Of a stretch of 64,000 nt of DNA, positions 40,136 to 48,279 are shown one piece after another. The DNA comes from Herbidospora cretacea (GTDB lineage: Bacteria > Actinomycetota > Actinomycetes > Streptosporangiales > Streptosporangiaceae): assembly GCF_001570605.1 (NCBI RefSeq), contig NZ_BBXG01000012.1, positions 124,001-188,000 of the forward strand, read 5' to 3'. A program made the translations under genes and the position numbers. The notes below the pieces were generated by a model. The model searched no databases and had not been told where the DNA came from. It saw only the letters and a program-made list of their open reading frames with translations. Within the stretch, counting starts at the first letter, position 1. Each line of letters opens with the position of its first letter.

Positions 40136-41071
40136 GTGCGTCACGTCTGGGAGAGATCGCTCCACATCGGCGGACACGCAGCGAGGCCGGCGGTGCGTCC
40201 CGACGTGATCGTCGTGTACGAGCGCCACACCCGGCTGGTGTGCCTGGACCCCCGTGACGGCTCGGTGCGGTGGGACGTCCCGACCGAGCGGTGGCCCCGC
40301 GAGATCGTCCTGGCGGGAGAGCGGGTACTGCTCGGCGGCTCTGATCTGCGCTGCCTTGATCTGGCCACGGGGGCGTGCGTCTGGCGTACGTCGATGCGGG
40401 AGTGGAGTGCGCATGCCGTGGTGTGCGGCTCCTTGGTCGTCTTCGGGGGATGGCGTGGCTACACCCCGGTCGGGGCGGCGGATCTGGAGACGGGGGCGGT
40501 GGTGTGGCGGGCCGAGGCCAGGTCGGCCACGGTGAGACCGGCCGCCTGGGGTGACCGCGTCGTGTTCGGGCACGGCGACCGGGCCTGGCTGGCCGACCCG
40601 CGCACCGGGGCCGAAGCGCACGGCTGGCGGCTGCCGGAGCCGCTCTACGGTGAGGACCTGTCGGAGGTGTTCCGGGTCGCCGACCCCGTTCGATGCCTGG
40701 CCAGGACAGAGTCGCGGCAAGTCGTGGAGCTGCGGCTGTCTACCCCCGAGGTCCGGTACGCCGAGTGCCCGTTCGACTGGCCGAGGATCCTGCCGTTTCT
40801 CGTCGCGGAGCCCTTGGGCGGGGTGATCGGTGCGGCGGGACGGGTCGCCACGGGGGAGCGGCGCATCTACGCGATCCACGACCTGGGCGGTGGCCGGGTG
40901 CTGATGGTCACGAAGGGGGCCCTCCGGGTGGTCGCGTTCGAAACGGCGCCGGGAATGTCGTCACATTCGGGAGGGTTGCCCGAAGTATGGAGATCGGATT
41001 CATTGGCAGTGGGCACATCGGTTCCGCAGTGGCGCGGCTGGCCGTCGACGCCGGTCACACCGTCGTCATGA
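40136..41071 (+). CDS. PQQ-like beta-propeller repeat protein, cytoplasmic
   Basis: 311-residue protein with repeated WD/PQQ-like blades: LVCLDPRDGSVRWDVPTE, LRCLDLATGACVWRTSM, AADLETGAVVWRAEA and AWLADPRTGAEAHGW. No signal peptide or PQQ-binding residues are evident, so it is a structural propeller rather than a PQQ enzyme. The GTG at 40136 is supported by the -10 box ending 6 nt upstream; no ribosome-binding site is present. The last 85 nt overlap the next gene, and the final 25 or so residues look unlike a propeller blade. Likely regulated by the paired palindromes upstream. Confidence 0.72.
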   Translation: MRHVWERSLHIGGHAARPAVRPDVIVVYERHTRLVCLDPRDGSVRWDVPTERWPREIVLAGERVLLGGSDLRCLDLATGACVWRTSMREWSAHAVVCGSLVVFGGWRGYTPVGAADLETGAVVWRAEARSATVRPAAWGDRVVFGHGDRAWLADPRTGAEAHGWRLPEPLYGEDLSEVFRVADPVRCLARTESRQVVELRLSTPEVRYAECPFDWPRILPFLVAEPLGGVIGAAGRVATGERRIYAIHDLGGGRVLMVTKGALRVVAFETAPGMSSHSGGLPEVWRSDSLAVGTSVPQWRGWPSTPVTPSS

Positions 41072-41613
41072 GCAACTCGCGCGGGCCCGAGACCCTGGCG
41101 GACCTGGTCGCGTCGCTCGGCCCGGCCGCTTCCGCGTCGACCGCCGAGGGCGCGGCCGAGGCGGGGGACATCGTGGTCGTCACGGTGCCGTTCCACGCGT
41201 ACAAGAAGGTGCCGGTGGCGCCGCTCGCGGGGAAGATCGTGATCGACACCAACAACTACTACTTCGAGCGGGACGGGCGGTTCCCGGACATCGACTCCGG
41301 CGAGAAGACCCCGTCGGGGCTGCTCCAGGAGCACCTGCCGACCTCGAAGATCGTCAAGGGCTTCAACAACATCATGGCGGCGCACCTGCTGTCCGACGGG
41401 ACCCCGCCGGGCACGCCGAACCGCCGGGCCCTGCCGATCGCGGGTGACGACGCGGAGGCCAAGAAGCTGGTCGCCGACCTGATCGACTCCTTCGGGTTTG
41501 ACGTCGTGGACGTCGGCCCGCTGTCCGAGGGCTGGCGGCACGACCGCGACAAGCCGGCCTACGTCGACCGCTTCAACGCCGACGAACTGAGGGCCGCGCT
41601 CGCCAAGGCGTGA
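40987..41613 (+). CDS. NADPH-dependent F420 reductase-like Rossmann protein
   Basis: 208-residue protein. The N-terminal MEIGFIGSGHIGSAVARLAVDAGH dinucleotide-binding motif and VVMSNSRGPETLADL (phosphate-recognising Asn-Ser-Arg) are typical of the F420-NADP oxidoreductase-like / ProC-like group, followed by DIVVVTVPFHAYKKV, IVIDTNNYY, KGFNNI and GFDVVDVGPLSEGW. Whether it uses F420 cannot be told. GGGAGGG lies about 12 nt before the ATG at 40987. It begins inside the end of the propeller gene. Confidence 0.85.
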   Translation: MEIGFIGSGHIGSAVARLAVDAGHTVVMSNSRGPETLADLVASLGPAASASTAEGAAEAGDIVVVTVPFHAYKKVPVAPLAGKIVIDTNNYYFERDGRFPDIDSGEKTPSGLLQEHLPTSKIVKGFNNIMAAHLLSDGTPPGTPNRRALPIAGDDAEAKKLVADLIDSFGFDVVDVGPLSEGWRHDRDKPAYVDRFNADELRAALAKA

Positions 41614-41655
41614 CCGATACGTTCCAAAATCCGCAGGGCCGGAAATATCTATTCG

Positions 41656-41699
41656 GGACGCGCCGGATGTGCACGGATATCACAGCTTTCGGCGCGTCC
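41656..41699. terminator. Long-loop hairpin upstream of the MBL hydrolase
   Basis: Perfect 10-bp arms GGACGCGCCG (41656-41665) and CGGCGCGTCC (41690-41699) with a 24-nt loop. It may terminate the preceding gene, but it also sits just before the next start. Confidence 0.4.
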
Positions 41700-41717
41700 T
41701 GTGGTACAGACTGAACC

Positions 41718-42494
41718 ATGATCGAAGTTGCGGACGGGGTCTGGATCCGGCGGCACGCCGAGCTCGACCTCACCCTGGGGCTCATCGTGGGCGACACCGG
41801 CTGCCTGGTCGTGGACACCGGCATCGACGAGGCCTTCGGGCAGGCCTGGGCGAACGCGATCCGGGAGATCACCGATCTGCCCTGGACGGTCGTGCTGACC
41901 CACGGGCACTTCGACCACGCCTTCGGCACCGCCGCCTTCGGCGGGTGCTTCGCCTCCGAGGGGTGCCGGGAGGCGCTCGTCGAGACCGCCCACCAGCAGG
42001 CCGCCGAGTGGTCGGCCCAGTTCCCCGGGGTCGCCACGGCGCCGCTGGTGCTGCCGCTGCCTGCCCCCTTCAGCGTGGATCTGGGCGGGCGCGAGGTCCT
42101 GCTCAGCCACCCCGGGCCGGGGCACACCGGGCATGACCTGGTCGTCCAGGTCCCGGACGTGAAGGTGGTCTTCGCCGGTGACCTCGTGGAGCAGGGCGCG
42201 CCGCCGCAGTTCGGCGACTCCTATCCGGTCGCGTGGCCGATGGCGCTGGAGAAGATCCTCGACGCCGGTCCCGGCCTGGTCGTGCCCGGCCACGGCGACC
42301 CCGTGACGCCTGACTTCGTGGAGCGGCAGCGCACCGAGATCACCGAGATCGTCACGCTGTGTGAGCGGCTCAACCGTGGTGAGATCGACCTCGAAGGGGC
42401 CGTCTCGCGATCGCCCTATCCGCGCAAGACGCTGGAGGAGGCGCTGGCCAGGACTATTCGGCGGCGTCCTCTTCGAAGGCCAGACGGTCGCTGA
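41718..42494 (+). CDS. MBL-fold metallo-hydrolase
   Basis: 258-residue metallo-beta-lactamase-fold hydrolase. The zinc-binding motif is VVLTHGHFDHAFG (HxHxDH, residues about 58-70), the third-ligand His lies in HPGPGHTGHD, and the bridging Asp in VVFAGDLVEQG with a final His in VVPGHGDPV. It may be a thioesterase, glyoxalase or lactonase; the substrate cannot be read. No signal peptide. Its 3' end overlaps the convergent YbjN gene by 41 nt. Confidence 0.87.
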   Translation: MIEVADGVWIRRHAELDLTLGLIVGDTGCLVVDTGIDEAFGQAWANAIREITDLPWTVVLTHGHFDHAFGTAAFGGCFASEGCREALVETAHQQAAEWSAQFPGVATAPLVLPLPAPFSVDLGGREVLLSHPGPGHTGHDLVVQVPDVKVVFAGDLVEQGAPPQFGDSYPVAWPMALEKILDAGPGLVVPGHGDPVTPDFVERQRTEITEIVTLCERLNRGEIDLEGAVSRSPYPRKTLEEALARTIRRRPLRRPDGR

Positions 42495-42897
42495 GCCAGC
42501 GGTGGAACTTGATCGCCGACCTGACCCAGTGGGCGACGATGGTCATGAGGTGTTCGTAGGTGACCCCGGCGCCGATGTAGAGCTGGGCGTCGCCGATCAC
42601 GCGGATCACGCCGTTGTCGGGCGTGAAGGCGTAGACCTTGGGCCACATGGTGTCGGCGTTCCACTCGTTGAGCGCGGTGAGCAGAAGCGGCTTCTCGTCG
42701 ACGGAGTAGTGGCGGTCGTAGAAGGTGCGGATCGTGAACAGGTCGCCTTCTGACCCGAACAGGAAGAAGACGGTGAGCGCCTCGGTGGAGATCGCGAGGT
42801 CGCCGTCTGCGTCGAAGGTGAAGTCGATGTCGAGCTCGTTGAGGATCTCGATGATCAGTTCCTGGTCGGGCTGGACCACGGCCGGGGAATGGCTCAC
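42454..42897 (-). CDS. YbjN domain-containing protein
   Basis: 147-residue protein of the YbjN / type III chaperone-like fold: ELIIEILNELDIDFTFDADGDLAIS, FFLFGSEGDLFTIRTFYDRHY, LLTALNEWNADTMWPKVYAF and IRVIGDAQLYIGAGVTYEHL match the family in order. These proteins are thought to act as chaperone-like or regulatory factors; no partner is evident here. GTG at 42897 has AGGATGGGGGG upstream. The tail overlaps the convergent MBL gene. Confidence 0.85.
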   Translation of the reverse strand: MSHSPAVVQPDQELIIEILNELDIDFTFDADGDLAISTEALTVFFLFGSEGDLFTIRTFYDRHYSVDEKPLLLTALNEWNADTMWPKVYAFTPDNGVIRVIGDAQLYIGAGVTYEHLMTIVAHWVRSAIKFHRWLSDRLAFEEDAAE

Positions 42898-43012
42898 CCC
42901 CCCATCCTGACAGACCTGGGCCCCGGATTCATGAGCCTGCGGGGTGAGTTCGCTCAGCGCGTCGTGATGAGGGTATGGGACCTGGAAAGGCCCCAAAAGG
43001 TGGGAAATCATC

Positions 43013-43777
43013 ATGAACGGTACGATTCTCGTCACCGGCGGCACCGGACTGCTGGGCCGCCAGGTCATCGCGGAACTGCAGCGGACCGATCAGGAGGTCC
43101 GCGACCTGTCCCGGAGCACCCAGGGTCCCTATCGGGGCGACCTCGTCACCGGCGAAGGGGTGACCCGGGCCGCCGAGGGGGCGGGCACGGTCGTCCACCT
43201 GGCCAGCAAGCCGCCGGGGAAGACCGACGTCCAGGCGACCCGCAACCTGCTCAAGGCTCTCAAGCCCGGCACCCACGTGGTCTACATCTCGATCGTGGGG
43301 GTCGACCGGCATCCCTACTCCTACTACCAGGTCAAGCGCGCCTGCGAGGATCTGGTCGAGGCCTCCGGGCTGCCGTACACGATCCTGCGGACGACCCAGT
43401 TCCACGACTTCATGGCCTCGCTCGCGCGGTCGGTGGCCCGGTCGCCGATCGTGCCGGTCCCGGCCGGATGGGCGTCGCAGCCCATCGCGATCCCGGAGGT
43501 CGCCGCCCAGCTCGCCGCTCTGGCGATGGGCGACCCGGCGGGGCTGGTCGCCGACATGGGCGGGCCGCAGGTGCTCACCCTGCGGGAGATCGTCGAGCTC
43601 TACCTGACGGCGGAGGGCAGGCACAAGCCGATCGTCGAGCTGAACGTCCCGGGCAAGGTGAGCGCGGCCTTCCGGGCCGGCTACCAGCTCGCGCCGCAGC
43701 ACGCCGTCGGGCGGATCACCTTCGAGGAGTTCCTGAAGGGCGGTGTGCCCTCGACGTCCTACTTCCGAAAGGCATGA
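43013..43777 (+). CDS. NmrA-like / atypical SDR NAD(P)-binding protein
   Basis: 254-residue atypical short-chain dehydrogenase. The N-terminal TILVTGGTGLLGRQVIAELQ binds NAD(P); YISIVGVDRHPYSYYQVKRACEDLV contains a YYxxK-like pair, followed by LPYTILRTTQFHDFM. It resembles NAD(P)-dependent epimerase and NmrA-like proteins used as redox sensors or oxidoreductases. AAGGTGGG lies upstream of the ATG. The 18-bp palindrome that marks the next operon starts 6 nt after its stop. Confidence 0.85.
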   Translation: MNGTILVTGGTGLLGRQVIAELQRTDQEVRDLSRSTQGPYRGDLVTGEGVTRAAEGAGTVVHLASKPPGKTDVQATRNLLKALKPGTHVVYISIVGVDRHPYSYYQVKRACEDLVEASGLPYTILRTTQFHDFMASLARSVARSPIVPVPAGWASQPIAIPEVAAQLAALAMGDPAGLVADMGGPQVLTLREIVELYLTAEGRHKPIVELNVPGKVSAAFRAGYQLAPQHAVGRITFEEFLKGGVPSTSYFRKA

Positions 43778-43782
43778 CGGAA

Positions 43783-43800
43783 CAAATGATGCATCATTTG
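43783..43800. promoter_or_regulatory. Perfect 18-bp palindrome, probable GntR operator
   Basis: CAAATGATGCATCATTTG is a perfect palindrome 51 nt upstream of the MBL-CoA transferase operon. A possible -10 box TAATGT lies at 43812-43817, so the palindrome would cover the -35 region. Related GCATCATT and ATGCATTATT sequences occur in the divergent region at 47355-47410. Confidence 0.65.
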
Positions 43801-43851
43801 TATCGATCATGTAATGTTCCTTCCTAATTGTGCGATGGAAGGAGCCGCCGG

Positions 43852-44817
43852 ATGTTCCAGGCCGATTCGGTCACGGTCACAGTCCTGGTCGAGAACTGGG
43901 TGGACATGCTGCTGCCCGACGTGGACGACCACTGCGTCAGCCGCTACGGGCTGATCGAGCACTTCGACGGCAAGAAGGTGCCGCCGCAGGCCGAGAACGG
44001 GATCAGCATGCTCGTCGAGGCCACCCGGGGACGCCACACCACCCGGGTGCTCTTCGACGCCGGCCTCACCGGCACCGTGCTCGCGCACAACATGAGGGTC
44101 CTCGGGGTGGACCCGGGCTCGATCGACCACCTGGTGATCAGCCACGGCCACCCCGACCACTTCGGCGGCGTGCACACCTTCCTCGGACTGGCCGGGCGCC
44201 GGGTCCCGGTGGCCACCCACCACGACGCCGAGCTGCCGCGCTACGCCGTGATGGGCGACGGCCGGGTCTCGCCGGTCTACAACACCGCCTTCACGTTCGG
44301 CCAGGTCGAGGCCAGCGGCGGCGCGCCCGTGCTCACCCGCGACCCGCTCGACCTCGGCTGGGGCGTCTGGACCACCGGCGAGATTCCGCGGAACGTCCCG
44401 TTCGAGGCGGCCGCGCCGCCGTTCGAGCGCGGCGCGCCGGGGCTCTACCAGGTCTCCGGGACCGGCGAGGTGCGCCGCGACGAGGTCATGGACGAGATGG
44501 GCCTGATCATCGACGTCAAGGACCAGGGCCTGGTGGTCCTCACGGGCTGCGCGCACGCCGGGGTGATCAACACGCTCAACCAGGCGAAGGCGATCGCGGG
44601 GGACAAGCCGATCCGGGCCGTGCTCGGCGGCTTCCACCTGGGGTTCCCGACCACGCCGGCGAAGAACGTCGAGCTCACCGCCGAGGCCTTCGCCGATCTG
44701 GACGTGAGGACGGTCGTCCCGATGCACTGCTCCGGCCTGCGCAGCCACGCCCACATGTCCTCCGTGCTGGCCGGCCGTTACGTGCAACCCTCCGTCGGGA
44801 GCGTGTTCACGTGGTGA
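43852..44817 (+). CDS. MBL-fold metallo-hydrolase, first gene of catabolic operon
   Basis: 321-residue MBL-fold protein of the group that includes methanopterin-biosynthesis-like hydrolases: VLVENWVDMLLPDVDDH at the start, the metal motif LVISHGHPDHFGGVHTF (residues about 98-114), ELTAEAFADLDVRTVVPMHCSG with its Cys/His near the C-terminus, and LVVLTGCAHAGVINTL. Substrate unknown. AAGGAG precedes the ATG. Its stop overlaps the start of the CoA transferase gene, so they are coupled. Probably controlled by the palindrome at 43783. Confidence 0.85.
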   Translation: MFQADSVTVTVLVENWVDMLLPDVDDHCVSRYGLIEHFDGKKVPPQAENGISMLVEATRGRHTTRVLFDAGLTGTVLAHNMRVLGVDPGSIDHLVISHGHPDHFGGVHTFLGLAGRRVPVATHHDAELPRYAVMGDGRVSPVYNTAFTFGQVEASGGAPVLTRDPLDLGWGVWTTGEIPRNVPFEAAAPPFERGAPGLYQVSGTGEVRRDEVMDEMGLIIDVKDQGLVVLTGCAHAGVINTLNQAKAIAGDKPIRAVLGGFHLGFPTTPAKNVELTAEAFADLDVRTVVPMHCSGLRSHAHMSSVLAGRYVQPSVGSVFTW

Positions 44818-46028
44818 AGGACCTCGCGGGGGTGCGGGTCGTCGCGGTCGAGCAGGCGGTCGCGGTGCCGCTCTGCTCCCGGCACCTGGCCGACATGGGC
44901 GCCGACGTGATCAAGGTCGAGCGGCTCTCCGGCGACTTCGCCCGCGACTACGACGACTTCGTGGCCGGCATGTCCAGCCACTTCGTCTGGCTGAACCGGG
45001 GCAAGCGCAGCGTCGCGCTCGACCTGAAGACCTCCGAGGGGCGGCGGGTGCTGGGCGAGCTGCTCCGCACCGCCGACGTGCTGGTCTGCAACCTCGCGCC
45101 GGGCGCGTTCGACCGGATCTTCACCGACGACGACCTCCTGGCCCTGAACCCCCGCCTGATCAGGTGCTTCCTTTCGGGCTACGGCACCCGCGGCCCCTAC
45201 GCCGACCGCAAGGCCTACGACATGCTCATCCAGGGCGAGGCCGGGGTCGTGACCGCGACCGGCACCCCCGCGCAGCCGGCCAAACCGGGCGTCTCGCTGG
45301 CCGACCTGAGCGGCGGCGCCTACGCCCTGTCGGCCATCACGGCGGCGCTGTTCTCACGCGAGAGGACCGGGCGGGGGCAGCGCATCGACGTGGCCATGTT
45401 CGACGTGCTCCTGGAGTGGATGAGCCCCCTGCTGCTGGCCCAGTCGCACGCCGGGACCGCGCCGGAGCCGGCCGGGCTGAGCCACGCGAGCATCGCGCCC
45501 TACGGCCCCTACGTGTCGGCCGACGGCGACCTGGTGCTGATCGCGGTCCAGAACGAGGGCCAGTGGCGGCGGCTCTGCGAGGTCGTCGTGGGGGACCCCG
45601 GGCTGGCGGCCGACCCGGAGTTCGCGCTCAACACCGACCGGCTGCGGAACCGGGAGCGCCTCGAAGCGGTCGTCGAGGCCGCGCTCCGGGCGCTGCCGAC
45701 CCAGGAGCTGACCGACCGGCTGGAGCGGGCCGACGTGCCCAACGCGCGCCTCAACCGGCTGCCCGACGTGCTGGAACACCCGCAGGCGCGGGCCACGGGC
45801 CGATGGTCGCCGGTGCTGCTGCCGGACGGCGGGAAGGCCACCGTCGTGACCTCGCCCTTCCACCCGGGCGGCGCGGAGGAGGAGCTCAGGGCTGTCCCGG
45901 CCGTCGGCGAGCACACCGCCGAGGTGCTCGGCGAGCTCGGGATGTCGCGGGAAGAGGTGGCCGGCCTGGTCGCGGCCGGAGTGGCCCGTCAGTCGTTGTC
46001 GATCTCGAAGGGATCGGGGACGTCATGA
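44814..46028 (+). CDS. Family III CoA transferase (CaiB/BaiF)
   Basis: 404-residue CoA transferase. It begins LAGVRVVAVEQAVAVPLCSRHLADMGADVIKVER, and contains LALNPRLIRCFLSGYGTRGPYADRKAYDMLIQGEAG, where the Asp of AYD is the expected acyl-anhydride carboxylate, and ALFSRERTGRGQRIDVAMFDV. It moves CoA from a donor such as succinyl- or acetyl-CoA to a carboxylic acid. Unlike the racemase-type gene at 11516 it lacks the GHDIDY pattern. Two consecutive GTGs (44811, 44814) are possible starts. The 3' end overlaps the GntR gene convergently by 40 nt. Confidence 0.9.
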   Translation: MKDLAGVRVVAVEQAVAVPLCSRHLADMGADVIKVERLSGDFARDYDDFVAGMSSHFVWLNRGKRSVALDLKTSEGRRVLGELLRTADVLVCNLAPGAFDRIFTDDDLLALNPRLIRCFLSGYGTRGPYADRKAYDMLIQGEAGVVTATGTPAQPAKPGVSLADLSGGAYALSAITAALFSRERTGRGQRIDVAMFDVLLEWMSPLLLAQSHAGTAPEPAGLSHASIAPYGPYVSADGDLVLIAVQNEGQWRRLCEVVVGDPGLAADPEFALNTDRLRNRERLEAVVEAALRALPTQELTDRLERADVPNARLNRLPDVLEHPQARATGRWSPVLLPDGGKATVVTSPFHPGGAEEELRAVPAVGEHTAEVLGELGMSREEVAGLVAAGVARQSLSISKGSGTS

Positions 46029-46666
46029 CCGACGAGGTGCCTGGCCAGCGCGAGGAAGCTGTTGGTCAGGTGCACCTCGGTGGCGCGGGCGAGCGCCTCG
46101 GTGTCGCCCGCGCGGGCCGCTTCCAGGATCGTGCGGTGCTCGCGGGCGGCCTCCTCGCCCCGGCTCTCCACCACCTGGAGCATGTCCCACGGGAACCGTT
46201 GCCAGAGCAGCGCCACCTCCTCGCGCAGGCCGTCGTTGCCGCAGCGGTCGTAGAAGAGGAAGTGGAACTGGCGGTTCCTCTCGTTGAGCGTCGTGCGGTC
46301 GCCCGCTGTGAGCGCCGCCTCCATCTCCTCGACCAGCCGCTGGGCGAGGTCGAGGTCCTTCGGCGACAGGCGGCGCGAGGCCCGGCGCATGGCGTAGGGC
46401 TCGACCGCCATGCGCAGCAGGTAGACGGTCTTGACGCGGTCGTAGTCGGCGTCGGCGACCCGGACCCCGCGATGGGGCTCGCTGATGAGCATGCCCTCGG
46501 CCTCCAGCAGGCGCAGCGCCTCGCGGACCGGGGTGATGCTCGTCTTGAACTGGGAGGCCAGCACGTCCTGCCGGATCCGGCTGCCCCGCGCGAGCTCGCC
46601 CGCGGAGATCATGCGGCGCAGCTCCGCGACGATGATGTCGCGCTTGGTGCGCGGACTGCCGGTCAT
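45989..46666 (-). CDS. GntR-family regulator, FadR/FCD subfamily
   Basis: 225-residue transcription factor. The N-terminal winged helix (IVAELRRMISAGELARGSRIRQDVLASQFKTS, split here by its HTH) ends ITPVREALRLLEAEGML; the C-terminal FCD domain is all-helical with metal-binding His residues in NRQFHFLFYDR, AREHRTILEAARAGD and TEVHLTNSF. It likely represses the flanking catabolic genes and is released by an organic acid from the pathway. Its ATG overlaps the stop of the alpha/beta hydrolase gene by 4 nt, so they form one operon. Confidence 0.92.
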   Translation of the reverse strand: MTGSPRTKRDIIVAELRRMISAGELARGSRIRQDVLASQFKTSITPVREALRLLEAEGMLISEPHRGVRVADADYDRVKTVYLLRMAVEPYAMRRASRRLSPKDLDLAQRLVEEMEAALTAGDRTTLNERNRQFHFLFYDRCGNDGLREEVALLWQRFPWDMLQVVESRGEEAAREHRTILEAARAGDTEALARATEVHLTNSFLALARHLVGHDVPDPFEIDND

Positions 46667-47361
46667 GAGGGTTCCTCCTGCGCTTCGGCGGCGCGGTGAA
46701 AGGCGTCGAGAATCCCGCGGAAGCCGCGAGGGTCGTCGACGTAGGCGACGTGCCCGGCCACGGGAAGAGTAACGTAATCCGCCCCGAGGGTGGCCGCCAG
46801 TGATCGCGCCGCCTCCTCCGGCACCCTCCCGTCGTGCTCCCCCCGGAGGACGGCGGCGGGGACCCGCGCGTCGGGAACACTCCAGCTCAGCGCCGCTTCC
46901 AGGGCGCTCAGCAGTCCGGCGGGCCGCATCCCGGCCATCGCCCGCGCGAAGACCTGCCGAGCCGCGCTCTCACGATGCAGGGTCGCCCGCACATAAGAGG
47001 TGGCGAACCCCGTCATGCCCTGCGTGTCGATCGCCCTCGCGGTGGCCGTCACGCGCTCCGGGCCTCCCGTCGCGGGGAAACCCGCCAGAAACAGGGACGC
47101 GACCCGTTCCGGCGCCGCCCGGAGGACTTCCAGCGCCACGAAGGCGCCCAGCCCCGAGCCCGCGACGTGGAATCGCGGCCCGGTTTCCAGGCAGGTCGCG
47201 ACCGCTTCCGAGGTGTCGAACACCTCGTCCCCCCGCGTACCGTGACCGGGGAGGTCGGGGGCGGAAAACCGGCTCTGATCTGCGGCGATGACGTCGGCCC
47301 AGGTCTCCCCGGAGGCGCCGAGCGTGTGCAGCAGCAGTACAGGATGCCTCAGATCATGCAT
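46663..47361 (-). CDS. Alpha/beta hydrolase
   Basis: 232-residue alpha/beta hydrolase. HPVLLLHTLGASGETW carries the oxyanion-hole strand, FHVAGSGLGAFVALEVL the nucleophile elbow (G-S-G-L-G), AVLRGEHDGRVPEEAA the acid Asp and LPVAGHVAYVDDP the catalytic His. The layout resembles 3-oxoadipate enol-lactonase-like hydrolases, which open lactones or esters. It is transcribed with the GntR gene and divergently from the ABC transporter operon, so it probably acts on the imported compound. Confidence 0.88.
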   Translation of the reverse strand: MHDLRHPVLLLHTLGASGETWADVIAADQSRFSAPDLPGHGTRGDEVFDTSEAVATCLETGPRFHVAGSGLGAFVALEVLRAAPERVASLFLAGFPATGGPERVTATARAIDTQGMTGFATSYVRATLHRESAARQVFARAMAGMRPAGLLSALEAALSWSVPDARVPAAVLRGEHDGRVPEEAARSLAATLGADYVTLPVAGHVAYVDDPRGFRGILDAFHRAAEAQEEPS

Positions 47362-47410
47362 TATTAACTCTCATGACACATCACTCTTGTATAGGAGGCA
47401 TCATTATGCA
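47355..47410. promoter_or_regulatory. Divergent control region between hydrolase-gntR and the ABC operon
   Basis: CATGCATTATT overlaps the hydrolase start and GCATCATTATGC (47398-47409, arms GCAT/ATGC) lies at the start of the ABC leader. Both resemble half of the 18-bp palindrome at 43783, so one GntR protein may act at both places. The AGGAGG at 47393-47398 is next to the second site. Confidence 0.45.
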
Positions 47411-47459
47411 ACAGTACGTCGCATGTCACTGCACGACCGGCGCAAGAACGCCACGCTGA
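47406..47459 (+). CDS. Short ORF with the best ribosome-binding site, overlapping the ABC ATPase start
   Basis: ATG at 47406 lies 7 nt after AGGAGG and opens 17 codons (MQQYVACHCTTGARTPR) in a different frame from the ABC ATPase, whose ATG at 47423 is inside it. Either it is a regulatory upstream ORF, or the ATPase start involves a frame shift or sequence error. Confidence 0.35.
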   Translation: MQQYVACHCTTGARTPR

Positions 47460-48238
47460 CCAGCCCCGGCAGGGGCGGCGCGGCCGTCACCATCGACGGC
47501 GTCACGATGCGGTTCGGGGACCGTGTCGCGGCGTCGGACATCCGGGTCGACGTCGCGCCCGGCGAGATCGTCTCCGTCGTCGGCCCCTCGGGCTGCGGCA
47601 AGACGACGCTGCTCCGTGCGGTGGCCGGGCTGCTCACCCCGTCCGAAGGGAGCGTGAAGGTCGACGGCGAGGCCGTCGACGGCACCCCCGACGGGGTCGG
47701 GATGGTCTTCCAGCACTTCGGGCTGTTCCCGTGGAAGACCGTCGAGGCCAACGTCGCCTACCCGCTGCGGCTGCGCGGCCTCCCCAAAGAGGAGATCGCG
47801 GCCCGCACGCGCGAGCTGATCGGCATGGTGGGCCTCTCCGGATTCGAGAAGTCCTACCCGCACCAGCTCTCCGGCGGCATGCAGCAGCGCACGGGCCTGG
47901 CCCGCGCGCTGGCCGTGCGGCCCCGGGTGCTCCTCATGGACGAGCCCTTCGGGGCGCTCGACGCGCAGACCGCCGAGGTGCTGCGCTTCGAGCTGCTCCG
48001 CATGTGGGAGGAGCGCCCGATCACGATGCTGTTCGTCACGCACTCGATCGACGAGGCGGTGCTGTTCGGCGACCGGGTGGTCGTGCTGAAGGGCCGTCCC
48101 GGCAGGGTGCACGAGGTCATCGACGTCGCGCTGCCACACCCGCGCGACCGTGCGGTGGCGAGGTCGGAGGCGTTCGCCGCGCTGCGGGAACGCGTCTGGT
48201 CTCTCGTCATGTCCCCCGACGCCGGTCAGGCGGGCTAG
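47423..48238 (+). CDS. ABC transporter ATPase, NitT/TauT (SsuB) type
   Basis: 271-residue ATP-binding subunit of an organic-anion importer. Walker A is VVGPSGCGKTTLLRAVAG, the Q-loop is in GMVFQHFGLFPWKTVEANV, the signature is HQLSGGMQQRTGLARALA and Walker B is RVLLMDEPFGALD, with the switch His in LFVTHSIDEAV. The FPWKTV and SIDEAV forms are typical of SsuB/TauB. The nearest good ribosome-binding site serves an overlapping short ORF, so the ATG at 47423 is not certain. First gene of a six-gene operon. Confidence 0.92.
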   Translation: MSLHDRRKNATLTSPGRGGAAVTIDGVTMRFGDRVAASDIRVDVAPGEIVSVVGPSGCGKTTLLRAVAGLLTPSEGSVKVDGEAVDGTPDGVGMVFQHFGLFPWKTVEANVAYPLRLRGLPKEEIAARTRELIGMVGLSGFEKSYPHQLSGGMQQRTGLARALAVRPRVLLMDEPFGALDAQTAEVLRFELLRMWEERPITMLFVTHSIDEAVLFGDRVVVLKGRPGRVHEVIDVALPHPRDRAVARSEAFAALRERVWSLVMSPDAGQAG

Positions 48239-48279
48239 AAGCACAACGGTGCCCCTCGGGCACCTGGGAAGGACGGCAG

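Noticed and set aside
43830-44810. Frame continuous with the CoA transferase running back through the MBL gene, suggesting a fusion
   Set aside because: The upstream part is low-complexity and overlaps a clear MBL-fold protein in another frame; the transferase start fits GTG 44814.
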